Below, piece by piece: positions 1 to 13,800 of a stretch of DNA of 64,000 nucleotides (positions are counted from its first letter, which is position 1; each line of letters begins with the position of its first letter). A model generated the notes under the pieces. That model saw nothing but the letters and a program-made list of their open reading frames with translations. It was not told the origin of the DNA and did no database searches. The DNA comes from Zerene cesonia. Lineage: Eukaryota; Arthropoda; Insecta; Lepidoptera; Pieridae. The stretch is from the NCBI RefSeq assembly GCF_012273895.1, contig NC_052114.1, positions 3,038,001 to 3,102,000 on the forward strand. Reading direction: 5' to 3'. The translations under genes and the position numbers were made by a program.

Positions 1-1854
1 ATCGCTACATGTCAAGGTCACCGCATTGTTCCCGCTTCTGTATTCTTCATTACAGACGGTTTTATTGTCAAGATGAAACGAGAAAATGGTATTCAGTAGG
101 TACTGTAGATTACTTTTTCTCCAAGACCTCGTTCCGATACTCCCAAAGAATCTAAGAAATAGAAAGAAATGGGACGCAGGAATCGAAGAATAGAAAAGTT
201 ATTGACCGGTTGAGTTGCAAAGCTATTAAGAAGTTTAACGTCGGCCTAGTAATAATTAATTAGAATTATTGATGGGCAAATTACGCAGTTTGAAGCTTTG
301 GTGATGTTAAAACGTCTTAGTAAAAGACTCGTAACTATTTTCAAATTTTAATGAATAAATAAAGGGTTCTAATGCAGATAATTTCAAAGTTATATTTAAG
401 ATTGGCGGTGGATTGAAAATTTAAATATCGGGATAATATCGAATATGCTTTTTGATTTGTTTATTTTAGGAATAATTTAAAAAGGTATCTAACGTTGATT
501 CTGATGAAAGATTTTTAACAATTAAATGAAATAAAAAGTTTAAGAAACGTAAAAGCTGTTTCATATTAATGTACAACAGATTTACAAACTAATTATGATA
601 GTTCTTTTAAGGTTTGAACAAAAACGTGTAAACCTATATCGCTTCTGTTTGTGGGAGAAATTATTGTATTTAAATAATGATGTTATAATGTTGATTGTTT
701 TGTGTTATGAATGAATCAGTGTATGCACTCGTTCGTTTAATTAATTCTGTAACTGACCATGACCGCGATCGCTGTAAAATTTTGGAAATATCGAAATTAA
801 GAAAATGTAAATCCTAAATCTTAATACGTTGTTTAATATGTAAAAACACAAATGATGATGGTTTACTCTAGACATATTTTTTATATTGCATCAAATTATA
901 GCTCTCTGTTCAATTTATTTCATCAACGATACATCAATAGCTATTTAATCCAAGTGGAAGATTAAGATATTCCTAAATCAAATATTACCTAATATCGAAA
1001 GAAACGGATCAAATATTTTCAAATCGACATGTAGCAATCAATTCCGTCTGTAGGAGTAACGCCGTTTCTAAAGTAAGTATTAAAAATCATCCGTTACATG
1101 GAGTTTATTACTTATACGGTATATCTTATATATATATTACGGTCTATTTACTATAATTAATGAATAATGAATATAATGAATTAAATCTACACCGCAGGGT
1201 ATCAAGAGTAAATCAGTGTAGCTTTCAATGAATATTCTATTTTATAAAACACATCAAAACAAGATTGGTGAATTTGATAACATTTATTTACCAATATTAT
1301 CTACGTCACTACAACTCTTGTAAGCTATAAATTGTCACCTTTACCGAATAATAAACAAACATTTAGCGCATTATATCATGCATTGATTTTTAATAAGCCT
1401 CTTTAGGAACCTTATAATCAGTAGTTCGTTAAAATTCATCAATTGAATGGCAGAGTCAAAAATTTGCAACCCAAATCGCACTGCAGTAGTCTAGTGCAGA
1501 CTTTTTGTGTAAGGTTTCAAGAAACTCTGATTAGCATGCTATACGGGACACCCACTTTAAAATTTATTTTAAATTATCTGAGAATATATTAACACTATTA
1601 TTTCACAATCTCATTGCATATTACCGATAAAACGAGCCTGTAAAATGGATTTATCGCAGTACAAAGTGTTGTTTCATATCGTTTCAAGATACTATGACGC
1701 TGTATAAAGCTTCTTGTCATTAGCACTGGATTTACCAAGTTTTTTCACATCTCATAACATAAAACACTTCATTCGACACACACACTGTACGTTAATTGTT
1801 GTTTTAGTGTATTGTAACTTAATTTTGGGTTATATTGTTGTATTTAGTGTAAGA

Positions 1855-1985
1855 TGACCAACGAAACGCGACGCGAAACACATACGCCCATAGCGCGCGC
1901 ATTCGGCCAACTGAATTGTGTTACCCCGGTCTCCCCGGCCGAGGGGTATAGCCCGGCCGGCGCAGAGAGCGTAGACCTTATATTG
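1855..1985. other. CpG-rich patch containing a short unrecognised open frame
   Basis: This is a sharply GC- and CpG-rich island in an AT-rich background, with ACGCGACGCG, GCGCGCGC and CCCCGGCCGAGGGG clusters. A plus-strand frame of 61 codons (1854-2039) begins MTNETRRETHTPIARAF and is not recognised. It may be a promoter or first exon of an unseen gene, or the GC-rich remnant of a mobile element. Confidence 0.3.
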
Positions 1986-4449
1986 TGTATACTCTATGAT
2001 GTAGATTATGGAACGTTCCGTTCTACGTTAAGAAATTGATGTTATTTGACAGATATGTGATTAGTAAGTATGATTCACTAATTCAAAAAATATGTTTTAA
2101 TTACATAATGGCTTTATATTTTACCAGAATATTTTTTTTTCCGTTTATAAGCAAAATCAGACTAATTTAAGAGAAGAGATATATCGCAAAAAATAATTGG
2201 ATATTTTTATTATAGGAAACGAAACATAATTCTCTGATTTACTGCTTATTTGCATTCTACCGACAACTGTACATTACAAACATTACAACACTCCGGATTG
2301 ACATAATTGAACTATTAAAATGTATAAAATAATTAAGCATTGTTTATAAAAAAGTACCCGCAATAACTATCAGCCCATTTAATTTCTTCAAAACAAACAT
2401 TTATTTTATCGAAACATTTGTCAAAATTTGCTAAAAGAACAAGTAAGTCTGTCTCATTTCTTCAAATATGTTCAAACGGGGACAGAAATATTTGCTCCAA
2501 GTCTCAGTGCGTACCCTTTTCAAAGCGGGGTTCCAAATAACCAGTTCTGTTTGACCCATAACTCCATTGTTGTATCCATTTTTTGCGAATCGAATAGCTC
2601 GTAGTAGAGTTACAATCGGGGTTTCCAAATAAATGGTTTGTCACGTTACAAAATGTAGGGCCATGATTTTAGGGCTAACAAATGAGTTAGGGTAGAAAAA
2701 ACGTCCGAATGTCAGGTTTATTGACATTTCGCTCGGTAATAATAAAGGCTAATGAAGGTTTGCAGGAGTAATGGATTCAACGGTAAATTTAAAACATGAA
2801 CGTGTCACTTAGTTGGAAGTCGAGCTATTTTTAAGAAATATATTTAACAAATCCACCGGACTTCGGACTTTTTAGATTGAAAAGAGATGAAAGTTGCCCG
2901 AGCTATGGTAAATAGTTAATAAGATATTTCTTTGACCTGTTTCTTTGTTTTCATATTTTGTAAATTATTAAATGTCACGCCCAATAACATATTTTAGTGA
3001 TATCATATCAATCTATTAAAATAACCATACGTCTTAGCTTTTTATTACAATGAGGGTATTGCAAACAAACAATAGGAAATAAGAAATTTGCTTCTTTTTA
3101 TTATTTTCTTCGAATTACTCTTCATAAATAATCTAATCGCTATGATGACATCTTGCGCATTGTACGGTTTTTGCGAAGGCTGTATCGACTACCTGCAGCA
3201 ACCACTTTCTCTACAACCTTAGTTCTCAGGCAGGTGAATAGATGGCGTTGTACTTGTTTATAAAAATGTAGTGTTAAATTTTAATATCATTTTATTTACA
3301 CTTGATTTTTAGTTACCATGGAGGTTTTCATTTTTCAGATTCTATTAAACTTTTTAGTTCTTAATCAGTTAATCATTAATAAATTATTATTTGGAAGATT
3401 ACGTGACTTTAATAGGTATTGGACGTAGTTAAATATCAAACAGAAAATATAGAGTAAATATTTTATTGTATATAAAAAGTATACATCACTAATGGTAGTA
3501 CCACTTACATTATATTAATACTTGTATATATTACAATAGTCTTAAATTATACATTTATAAATAATGTAAAATCGCCTAGACTGACTGATATTTGCCCCAT
3601 TCTGATATCTCCATTAACCCGAGGTACACCGCACACATTATGTAAATAAACCATTTTCTACGTCTAAACCAATACGAAAATTTATTTTTGAGATTCTTAG
3701 GAAATGGGTAACTACTATAATTCGATACAAATAGCTAAAAATATTTATTTGGAATTATATATTTTATTGTAAAATAAAAAATTAATTATCAATTATTTTA
3801 ATTGTACACGGAAGACTCGAAAGTTATATAATGAATATAATTGACCTTGTACTTAGATCAAGAAATACGAATTCGTCAAAAATTTCACAAAAACTGTCAT
3901 TACAATAAATCTCTCTCTTGCTTATAAACTCATTATAGTTTGTTTGCAACCGCTCGATTACCAAACTAAGGACAACTGTTTAAAATCAAACTTAATAAAA
4001 CTACACATGAAATAAAGTATTTAAAGCAGAGTTTCTAGCTAAAGCGTTTTGATTTTTTGTATTAAGTTTCTTTAACGCTTATATATGATACAGGTCAAGC
4101 ACAGGTCCGTCGGACAACATTTTCTTATGTGAAAAGTCTATGCTACACTCTTAAATAAGTACTTTACAAAATATACACATTTTATATTACAAGAGGACGG
4201 ATTAATCGAAGTGGACGGGAAGGTGAGGTAGTTAATATCGAATTAAAAAGATTGGAATGTCCAAGAATAAAAAAAACAGCTTTAGTTTGAGCAAAGACTT
4301 AAGCGTTATAACTTAATATTAGCAAATATACAACCGTTTTCATATCTACATTTATTTTACAATCGAAAATGATGATTTGAGCGCGAGAGTATCGGAAAGA
4401 ATCGAGTGCATTTAAATAATTGGACGAATAAAATAACAACTGGTTATCT

Positions 4450-4549
4450 TTTATTGATTCAATAAAAGTAAGAAGTTCGTTTCACTGAGATTGTCACAAC
4501 GAATATTTAATATTTACAAAACATCACGGAAGCCCATTTGCACTTTATT
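4450..4549 (-). terminator. Candidate polyadenylation signals of elongase gene 1
   Basis: On the minus strand AATAAA occurs at 4549-4544, only about 50 bases after the stop codon, and again at 4455-4450. A further one lies near 3465. Which is used cannot be told from sequence; the first would give a very short 3' UTR. Confidence 0.35.
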
Positions 4550-4595
4550 TATACTTAAATTATAAGTCTTATGTAAATTGATACGTTATCACATT

Positions 4596-4848
4596 CTATT
4601 GTAATTTCTCCTTCGTATGGCCGTTGGCTAAGCCGTTCCCCGTATTTTCCTTCATCACGATGTGACCATTTGCGGAACCGTTGACCACGTGACCGTTCGT
4701 GTGACCATTCGGTATGAAACCATTGGTATTGTTGTTGCAAGCGTCCACCTTCGGCTTTGGTTTCTCTGGCTTGTAGGCGTGCGTATAGAAGTTCATAAAT
4801 AGAACTATGAAAATCGACGAATGTAGTATTAAACCCGATGCGATGATC
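4596..4848 (-). CDS. Elongase gene 1, last coding exon with NGH-rich tail and stop
   Basis: Starts after acceptor TTTCTCTTCAG and completes Lys246. It encodes the last hydrophobic span (about 247-266) ending LFMNFYTHAY, a Lys/Pro-rich stretch (272-279), then a low-complexity tail with four NGH triplets (293, 297, 306, 321) and three further NG pairs. The C-terminus is KEKLQ, Lys at -5 and -3, matching the KxKxx retrieval signal of ER membrane proteins. TAG is at 4598-4596. Confidence 0.95.
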
Positions 4849-7800
4849 CTGAAGAGAAATCATTTGGATTAGTAACTGTATCATGTAGTGTGTCGATACT
4901 TGGACTATCTAGCCTACCTATGTATGTAGTTTTCTGAATAAATAATTTAATATATAAATCTCATGGGTGATTGAAATAAAAAACGATCAGATGCAAAAAA
5001 ATTAATTAGTCTAAGGACGGAATAATAAATGAAAATATCGATAAAACTCGTATATTACGACAATTATATCAAATACATATATTTTTTAAATACTCCCTTC
5101 TGAAATTCTAGAAAAATCACAGTAAAATTGGTATGAAAGAAAATACTTCCTTCCAATTCTTTTTACATTTTGAAATTTAAATGCTAAGTATTAAATAACT
5201 GAGCTATTCTTTCACATGTGTTTAAGGTAATTTGAAAGTACCAACATTAAATATAATTTATTAAGTGTAAAGCATGTAAAGATTACATCTAAACATTAAA
5301 GTGAGAGGACGGAAGCAACTCGTTCTTTTTTTGTTTACAACCGTAACATGATTTAGGTAATGCGAAGTTTAATTAAAACGGTTTCTTAAAAATTGTAGCA
5401 TACATAAGATACAATCCAAAATCGTTTCTAATACAGTCAAACGTATGTTTTAGCATTCTCTAATGTACTATCCATTCTGTAAAATAATTAATGAATCAAA
5501 ATTTAATTTCAATGTTATGCAACTATAGGCTATAGATATATAAATTATGGATGGATTCGATCACTGGACAGGTATAATGTAAATCGTGCATTACGAGCCG
5601 GAGGCCTATTTCCTTCTCCTCGCCCTTCCTAGTCCATTCCTTCGTTCCAGTCATCAATCCTTTGAATTTTCATGGGCAGTGGTAATCGTTTACCATCAGG
5701 CTAACCACCAGCTTAGTTGCCCGCTATGACATAAAAAAAAAACGAATAAATAATAATACATATTAACGAGTGACTTACTTCGGATATCCGCAGTCGTATA
5801 CTAATGCACTTATTGAATGGAATAGCACCATGAAGAACTGGATCTGAAATTGTGCAGTTAAAACATTTATAAGTGAAAATAACTTTACGAGGTTTCAATG
5901 ACGTCGTACACGCTGCGTAAATGAACTATCGATAGTATTATGTTATCTGAGTGAACTATTCAACATAAAACAAATTCAATCCTAGTATTTAACTATTATA
6001 TTAATTTTATTTCTATTATAATCTGTTTCAGTGATTCGTGAGCTTAACGCGTTCAAATAAACTTCAGCTTTACATAATTAGTATATTATAAACAAGTTTA
6101 TCACTTTGATCAATCAGTATTTTTAAGGTGTAGAACTTTGTAAGTTTAAATCTATTCTTGGGATACAAGTAAATTAATAAATGGATAAAATAAATAAATA
6201 TTTAAAGATTTAAGATATTTATATTCTCTTATTTAAAATATTTATAGTCATTAATACGTCTTCCGAATTGTAATTTTGTGGCCCTTCTGCTATATACGAT
6301 GACTTACTTACAGGATAAGGGGTATTATTACCAATGAACATATAATAGTATAATAAAAAAATACAAACTAATTTCGATTCTTTCGTATCTTTCAATAATA
6401 AAAGTACTTAAACTACGTAACTTATTAAAATTACCAAATTTATACAGATATAAGGGGTTTAAGTGCTCACAATGATACCACTTGCGAAAGTCTGTGCATC
6501 TAACTGCAACTCACTGGCCTTAACGAAAGTGATTGCTAAAATAAGTCCTCTGTTGTTAGTGTACAGTCGCATATAAAATTATGCAATGATAGGCATAAAG
6601 GCACTATAATATTGCGTTAGTATATTTAATAATATCGTTTATTGCTTAAACTGATGTGCGTAAATAATTTATAGTAATTTTACAAATATTGTTAAACTAT
6701 TCAGCAATGACTATCCCTAAAGTCATAAATTAATATATATTGTACAATTGTTTTATTTAATACAAATAGAATTTTTAAAGCATTGCGTCATTGTTTTTTA
6801 CCTTTAATACAAAAAAAAACGAAAATATAATAAAATCACATTTAATAATTAAATAAAATGCATTTATTCAATTCTACGTGATTATTGGTTTATTCATTTT
6901 TGCTAACTATAATTAGTGAAAGAAAGAATTTATGAAACCCTAATTAATTACTATCCGACATATGCAGATGATTTTTTTCTATTGATTTAAGACATAAAAT
7001 CTTAACTAACGATAACTTAAAAATCTTGCATGATAAAAGTTTTCTACAAAATAAGTCACCGAGGGCCCGGGAGTCCATCCAGATTTTAAAATATCCCACT
7101 TTAGAACCTGGAGATCAAATGGCCACAATATCCTATCAAATACAAATAGAATCCTGTCAATCAGTTTATTATTTTTTTTATTTATTACTCTTTAACAAAA
7201 ATTGTACAAGAAACTTAAAAATATATAAGTACATATATTAATAACCATTAACCAGTTGAAGAACATGGGAGTAGAACTAGTTAGTAATTTTCAATTTATA
7301 TTGATGTGTTCTTTGAATCTACGAAATAGGTCTGTAAAACCGGTAACGTTTGTGAAATTGCATTTAATTGACCAACGCGGTGTGGCGTATGAAGGTTTGA
7401 AAGCCCTTGGTGGCCTACATGCTACGATCGTGAGTAGGTATTATTTTATTAGATTTTCTATTTCTTAGAAATTATAAAAGCGTTCTTTATAGTATTTTCT
7501 TATGTTTAATTTTACGCGAGTATTATACATTTAGAAATTAAAAACTGTTTAATGGATTTTTAACGCGATTTATTCATTATATTTCGACGTTTCGAACACT
7601 TTACAGCGACCGTGGTCACGGGGAGACTCGGTAAAAAGTTTTTTATTTCTAAGCGTTCTTTATTTCAAAGATGGCAACCGAGCTGGTGGTTCGCCTGATG
7701 ATAAGCGATCACCTTCCCTATGAATATTTGCAAAAATGGGTCTTCTGCAGATGAGTGCAAGCTTTTAAGGAGTAAAACCAAATAAGTTATGTAAATTAAA

Positions 7801-10800
7801 CGGTAAGGAATAAGAAAAGAAATAAAGGAATGGACTAGAAAGGGTAGTGTAGGGTAGAGGAAAAGGAAAGGGCCTCCGTATTTATAAGAAATAGTTTTAC
7901 CTAATACAGATAACGGTGTGATCATGTTAGCTTACATTTGAACTACGGCAAAATTGCATTTATATATATATGTCCAGTGATGTGCATGAGATTAAAAAAT
8001 TAACTTCAATAACCTCGCAAAACTTTCGCGTTATTAATCATCCTCTCATAGTATTACACTTTTGTGAATTATAAATTGTATCTACGAGGTTTTCGTTTGT
8101 ACGCTTTGTAGTTGTTATTTTCTATTTAACGTTCATACAACGCTATCTGCGTATGGTTATACTTTCACCTCTCACACTTTCGTCTACGCGAATATACCGC
8201 GTCTGTATCTGACAGATGGATCTTCATCATTACTCTGTGTATCTATTGAACGTCGATGGCATATTATACGGTATACATGATCTATGAGAGTGCATATACA
8301 GAATATGCATATGCCTAATTTAAAATATTTTGTTCATTTGTACAAACATGATATAGTTGCAATATATTGGAAATGAAATCAAACTTTTACTATTTATTAA
8401 CTGGCTCATAATAAACAAATCAAGAAAATGTTGTCGGTATCTAATTTACTGACTAGATAATAATATTAAATAATTTTTCTTTAATAATTAATTAATTACA
8501 AGAGACACAATCCTATAAATGTACAATAGGCATGATGTGTCTCATATACTAGCAGCCTTTTTTTTAATTATGTTTACTGTGATGAAACGACACGACTAAA
8601 TCAATCCGATTCGACCGATTAATTCAAGGCATATTGTACATATTGTCTTTTATACTCCTAATTTATCAGATCCCAGCACTCACGCAAAGAACAAATACAA
8701 TTGACGCAATAACAATTTCGTCGTATTCTAGTCTAATATAGATCAAGTCGTATTCATTCTTACATGTAATTATTAAGTGAGCAAAATATTCGTCAGTTCC
8801 TAGACGAAGCCAGAAGGTTCTTTAGCCCGCAATAGAGAAAGGATACGGCGTTCCGGTGCGCTGGTGTTGAAACTGTTGCACGGTCCGATTATACCCTTTT
8901 ATTTTATTCCGCTCAACTTGATGTATCTACTAAACACCTACTAAACATTTGCTATCTTAATTATTTATTAATCATTTCATTTGAAACGAGTAAATAACAT
9001 CACCTATGCGAACTACCTTAAATTATATCTATTGGAGGCGCATATATGGAAATCAAATCAATTATCAAAAGTATTAAATGTTTTACAACATGTGAAATCT
9101 GCCAACCCCACAAACCTAACGGGGCCAGGGTGGTGGATTAAGGCCTGAACCCTGAGCCCGTGAGGCCGCGGAAGCATGTATAGGCTGATGACGATGATAC
9201 GAATTTAAATTGAAGTCGGTGATTGTTTTACATTTCCCTTATTTTGGGCACCAACTTCAGCTTGACTTTATTTTCTGTTTTTACTATTTGCGATTTAGTT
9301 TTTGTTACAAAATGATGATATGAGTGTACTATGTACAGACCCGAATCTAGGCGTGAAACTAACAACGACATACATTTTATAGGGTATCACACTCTTTCGA
9401 ATAATATACAAATATATAATTAGGTACACAGTTGCCAGAGAAATCGGGAAACATACTTAAAAAATGTACAGTGGAACAATGGATGTCCCACTTTTTTTAA
9501 TCCATTTATGAAGGTCGTATTTATGAATTAAATCAATATTAATTTTATTAGCAAAAGTAAAAATATGATCAAATTTTATTCAGGTACCTGTAGCTATGCA
9601 ATTTAGCCGACGTTATAGCCAATTCTAATATTTACAACGTAATAAACTATTAAAACCTTACAATTGTGTAAATTGTCTGAGAAAATTTCTATATTTAACA
9701 CTCGGAGAAAAAGTGTCCATTAGTCAAACATTTCCCATTGTTCGGTTTTTGTAGATTTATGTGAAATTGTCATCTTAATGTAACTAAGTTTAAGAAATGT
9801 ACCTATTGATGCAATTAAAACCACGATGTTTTATCGTATAATGTTCGACAGTATAAATTTATTCTTATTCGAAATAATCATAGTACATAGTAATAAAAAA
9901 TATCCTAGCTAGGTATAGTCAATATAAATTATTTTATAGTTTAATTGAAATTAAAATAATTGAAATCATTCAACTTCCTTGCTCACTCTATGGTTATAAA
10001 GTCTGAAAATCCTTAATATACCGTGTTTGAATGACTTAGTTCTTTTTACGCATGATTCAAATACTAATACATTTCAAGACACTTTACCTATTTCGTTTTT
10101 AATTCGGAGCGAAACGAGAACGCTGTCATTTAAAATATTACTGCGTACGCAATAGTACAAATTAAGTAATACTTTATAATTAGTGCTATATTATATTATC
10201 GATTAAAGCTTTCCTACAAATCGAAGTAAAAAAATTCACGGACACTCATATCCTTTACAATTGTTTAAATAATTGCATATAAACGATTATTAGCACGCGA
10301 TCCATTTCATTAATTCATAACTGATTTGCAAGGTTGTATATTAAGTAAGAAGTGCGTCCGCGTGATATATTATATTTTCATGTGTTTCGCTCACGCAATT
10401 GCTGTTAAAGACCTAGATTACGGGCGTTATGTGTCTAGGCTGAAAATTTGGTGAATATTCTACGTGTATAATGTTCAATCGACTTCGAAAAGGAGGAGAT
10501 ATTCCATCATTCAATCAGATCATCATTCAATCAGATCGTTTTTTTTATGTATTTTATTTAAGAAATTTAGACTGTATTGAACCGTTTTTGACGGTTTTTT
10601 GTTTTTTTTTTAATGATTAGCATTCAAATAAACAATAAATTCAGATTAACATAGCCTCCTTTCCTTAGATGTTTGTGTTAAAAATAATTAAAGTGAAATA
10701 TTTAGTTATAAGGCAATACATATTAATAAGATGTTCTTGAATCGTAACACATTAAAAATATAAACAAACGTAAAAATAATAAACAAAATAATTTATAAAA

Positions 10801-13800
10801 GCTAACATCTCACTGTTTTAGACACCCGGTTTAATAAATCGCGTGATTAATCACGAAAAGATTCGTGTTGCAATAATAATTGAATACGAAACATTAGATA
10901 ATACATTTAATTCAGTTTTATGTTCAATGTTTAAGACACACGATTTCAACCTTTATTATAGCATCTAACACCATTCTTGTGTTTTCAATTTCTTATTCGT
11001 ATTTTACAAATGAGGACTAGTCTATATAATTATTTTTTTACTTATTTTTACTTGATAAAAGTAAAGTGTTCTTAAAAAATTATAGAACTCTTGGTTTCTA
11101 CTGAAGGTACGAGAGGTAAAAGAAAGGGTAGAATATGCTCAATTTATATGCGTTATTATGTAGACCTATTTTCATCAGGTTACCTTACTACGGACGCTGG
11201 AAATAAATTTATATCCTAGTTAACTGATTATTCAAAAATGTATACAATAGATAATATAATAGGATTACATTATAAACGATACATTCAAAGGTTAGACAAG
11301 CAGAAATTAATTTAAACACGGTGCAACTGCGCCGTTTCGTATATCCTAACGATTTGCGCAAGCGCAGATCCCGTCTCACGGAATTCTAGGCGCGGTGCCA
11401 ACGACCCTTATTCGTGTATGTTGAATTCTACCAAACGGATACAGTGGAAAACTTTCTTAATAACAACATTCTAACCTGGCTGGCCATGGCTCAATTTTTC
11501 AAATATTTCGGTTGTGTTAAATCATTTGAAAAATGACATTATAAACCCTTTTTTGTATCACGACGAATGCCATTAAACTTTCCACAACTTCCCAAATGTT
11601 AACATTAATATACATCATATATATCAGATAATCAAAATATACAAACAATAGTTTTAGTCTATTTCTTATAATTATTGCTCTACACCTAAAAATTCTTATA
11701 CGATACACACTTGAAACGTTGAATGCAAACTCGTGTAATTTTACAGCATTATTAACGATGAAAGATAAATAAACTTCTTTATATACAATACAACAATACA
11801 CTACATTCAAACAGTTTTGTAAATGTACAATTTAATTAGTTTTTTTTAAATAATGCACAATATAACTTTGCCAACGAGAATTGTATCTAATTTGTTAAAC
11901 ACGAGAGTCGAAAAACCAAACGAGTATAGTTAAATATTGCAATCAAAACCTTAAATTCTATCATGGTTTTGTAATCGCTTAGTGCTTAAATATTTGCAAC
12001 TATTTATCTTTGGCCAATCAAAACTATAATTCAACTAAGTATAATTTTAACAGTGATATTAAATTAGAGTCTTTTAATCAATTTCAAACGTGTATACTGC
12101 GATTTTAATGAGAATACGTTTTAGTATCTTATAAGTGAGTAAAACAGCTACACTGTTTAAAATTTTGTGCTAGCTTATAAATAAATAAGAAAAACGAGAA
12201 AACATTAAAATAACTTTTACTCACAAGTTGCATAGTAGTTAGATGTTTCTTCCACCACAAATACTTCTGGTACTGTGGGCCCATAGCTGCTACCATGTAA
12301 TACCCATACATTATTACATGTACCAAATTGTTGACGATATTCGAGAAAGTTCCATGACCACCTAGAAATGGTAATGAAACTTATGAGTCAGCGTTTTATA
12401 TGAGGCACGATTTGATTATAATTGCGACTAAAAATTTTAATGGTTGCAAATAAAATTATTATTTAGATTTAATATATAGCAAACAAACAACTACATCTAA
12501 TATACTATACTCATAAGAATTTTTTTTTCCATGTTATCATCGGCAATGGAGGTTGAACATTGGAGAGGCGTAAGGTCGATTGCAGACGTTACGCCTCAAT
12601 AAATGGATTGCCCACTTCAAATTGGAAAGGAATTAAGAAAGGATTGTCGGAATAAAGGAAACGACTAGGAAAGGTAAGGAAAAGGATATGCGCCTAATTA
12701 AACAAATTATTGTTTCAATATGCTAGAAACTGCCTCAAATATAATTGAATAAAATTATTCTAACGCATCTCTGTAATATCATATTGTCTCAAAGAATAAC
12801 ATAAAAAGTGCTTGATAAGCTCATTAAACTTACCAGCTATGAACTTAACCAGTAACCAAGCTTCAAAAGGCGTTAAAGAATGGTGGTAAAGGTGTAACCA
12901 TGTGATTTGACTCTTCTTTTTTCTCAGAACGAAGAATATCGTGTCTGCGAATTCTGACAGTTTTGAAAAATAGTACACCCAACATAAATGAAGCATCTGT
13001 AACAAACAAAAAATATGACATTATCACTCATGTTAAGGCTCATTGTTATTACAAGCATTTTTTATATTAGATGGCAACAAATATGTTCGCCTGATGTTCC
13101 TTCATAACCATCGCCTATAAACATTCGCTTAGTTACAGGGCCTTTACAGGATAAAGCTTAAGAGAAATGGTGATAAATAGTAAACGGGGCTCCAGCTCCC
13201 CCACTCACTACTAGGAACACAGTGGATATTCCATGTCATATTTCACACAGGTTTTCTATGGGAGGTCAACTCATCTTTCAATTCGAATCTTGACCGAAAC
13301 CTGCTCGAATCCCACATGAAAATTCTCTCAACTCCCATTTTTAAAAAATCAGAATTAGCCCCATAACACCAATAAAGCTGTATTGTTATAGTATAAGTAT
13401 GGTAAAATACATAATTTCTACACATAGTATAAATTCTGTGTTTCTGCCCCGAGAATGGCATCGCAAAACAAACTGAACCCTCATATACTCGTCCAGCTTT
13501 TTTTTGTTTACACTATGGCTTAAAAATATACACATTTTACACAAAGGTGTGGCTCAACTGCTACGTTCTCTTTCCGCTAACTTCTCTTAAAATTACCAAC
13601 AAAAAAATAACCATTGACTCTTTAAGGTATGCCATAAAACCTCATATTTATCGTTCGGATTAAACCCAAATATTATTCGCAATCTGACAATAAAAAATCT
13701 ATGATAATCACCGCTATGGACCAAGGTCCCCATTTTCACTCTCGACGGCATTGCGATGACGCAAACACAATTGCTCTAACCGACTGCGCCGCTTTCACTG

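Larger units (their letters stand above)
1..4595. other. Flanking DNA downstream of elongase gene 1
   Basis: AT-rich sequence with no recognisable gene. The right end probably holds the 3' UTR of gene 1. The only compositional change is the CpG-rich patch near 1855-1985. A minus-strand open frame of 65 codons at 2431-2628 has no recognisable similarity. Confidence 0.6.
5844..12224 (-). other. Intron 5 of elongase gene 1 (6.4 kb)
   Basis: The longest intron of the gene, GTGAGT...TTTCAG. It carries a terminal-inverted-repeat element (7531-7653), a short dispersed element (7668-7880), a SINE 3' fragment (9085-9200) and a tandem 16-mer (10506-10537). Otherwise AT-rich with no coding signal. Confidence 0.85.

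Noticed and set aside
4555..4884. 109-codon minus-strand frame overlapping the last elongase exon
   Set aside because: It is a different frame from the elongase tail and has no family similarity; the NGH frame is the real one.
7256..7468. Plus-strand frame ending near a GTGAGT donor, possible exon
   Set aside because: GATC|GTGAGT is a fair donor, but the protein sequence is not recognised and no partner exon is visible.
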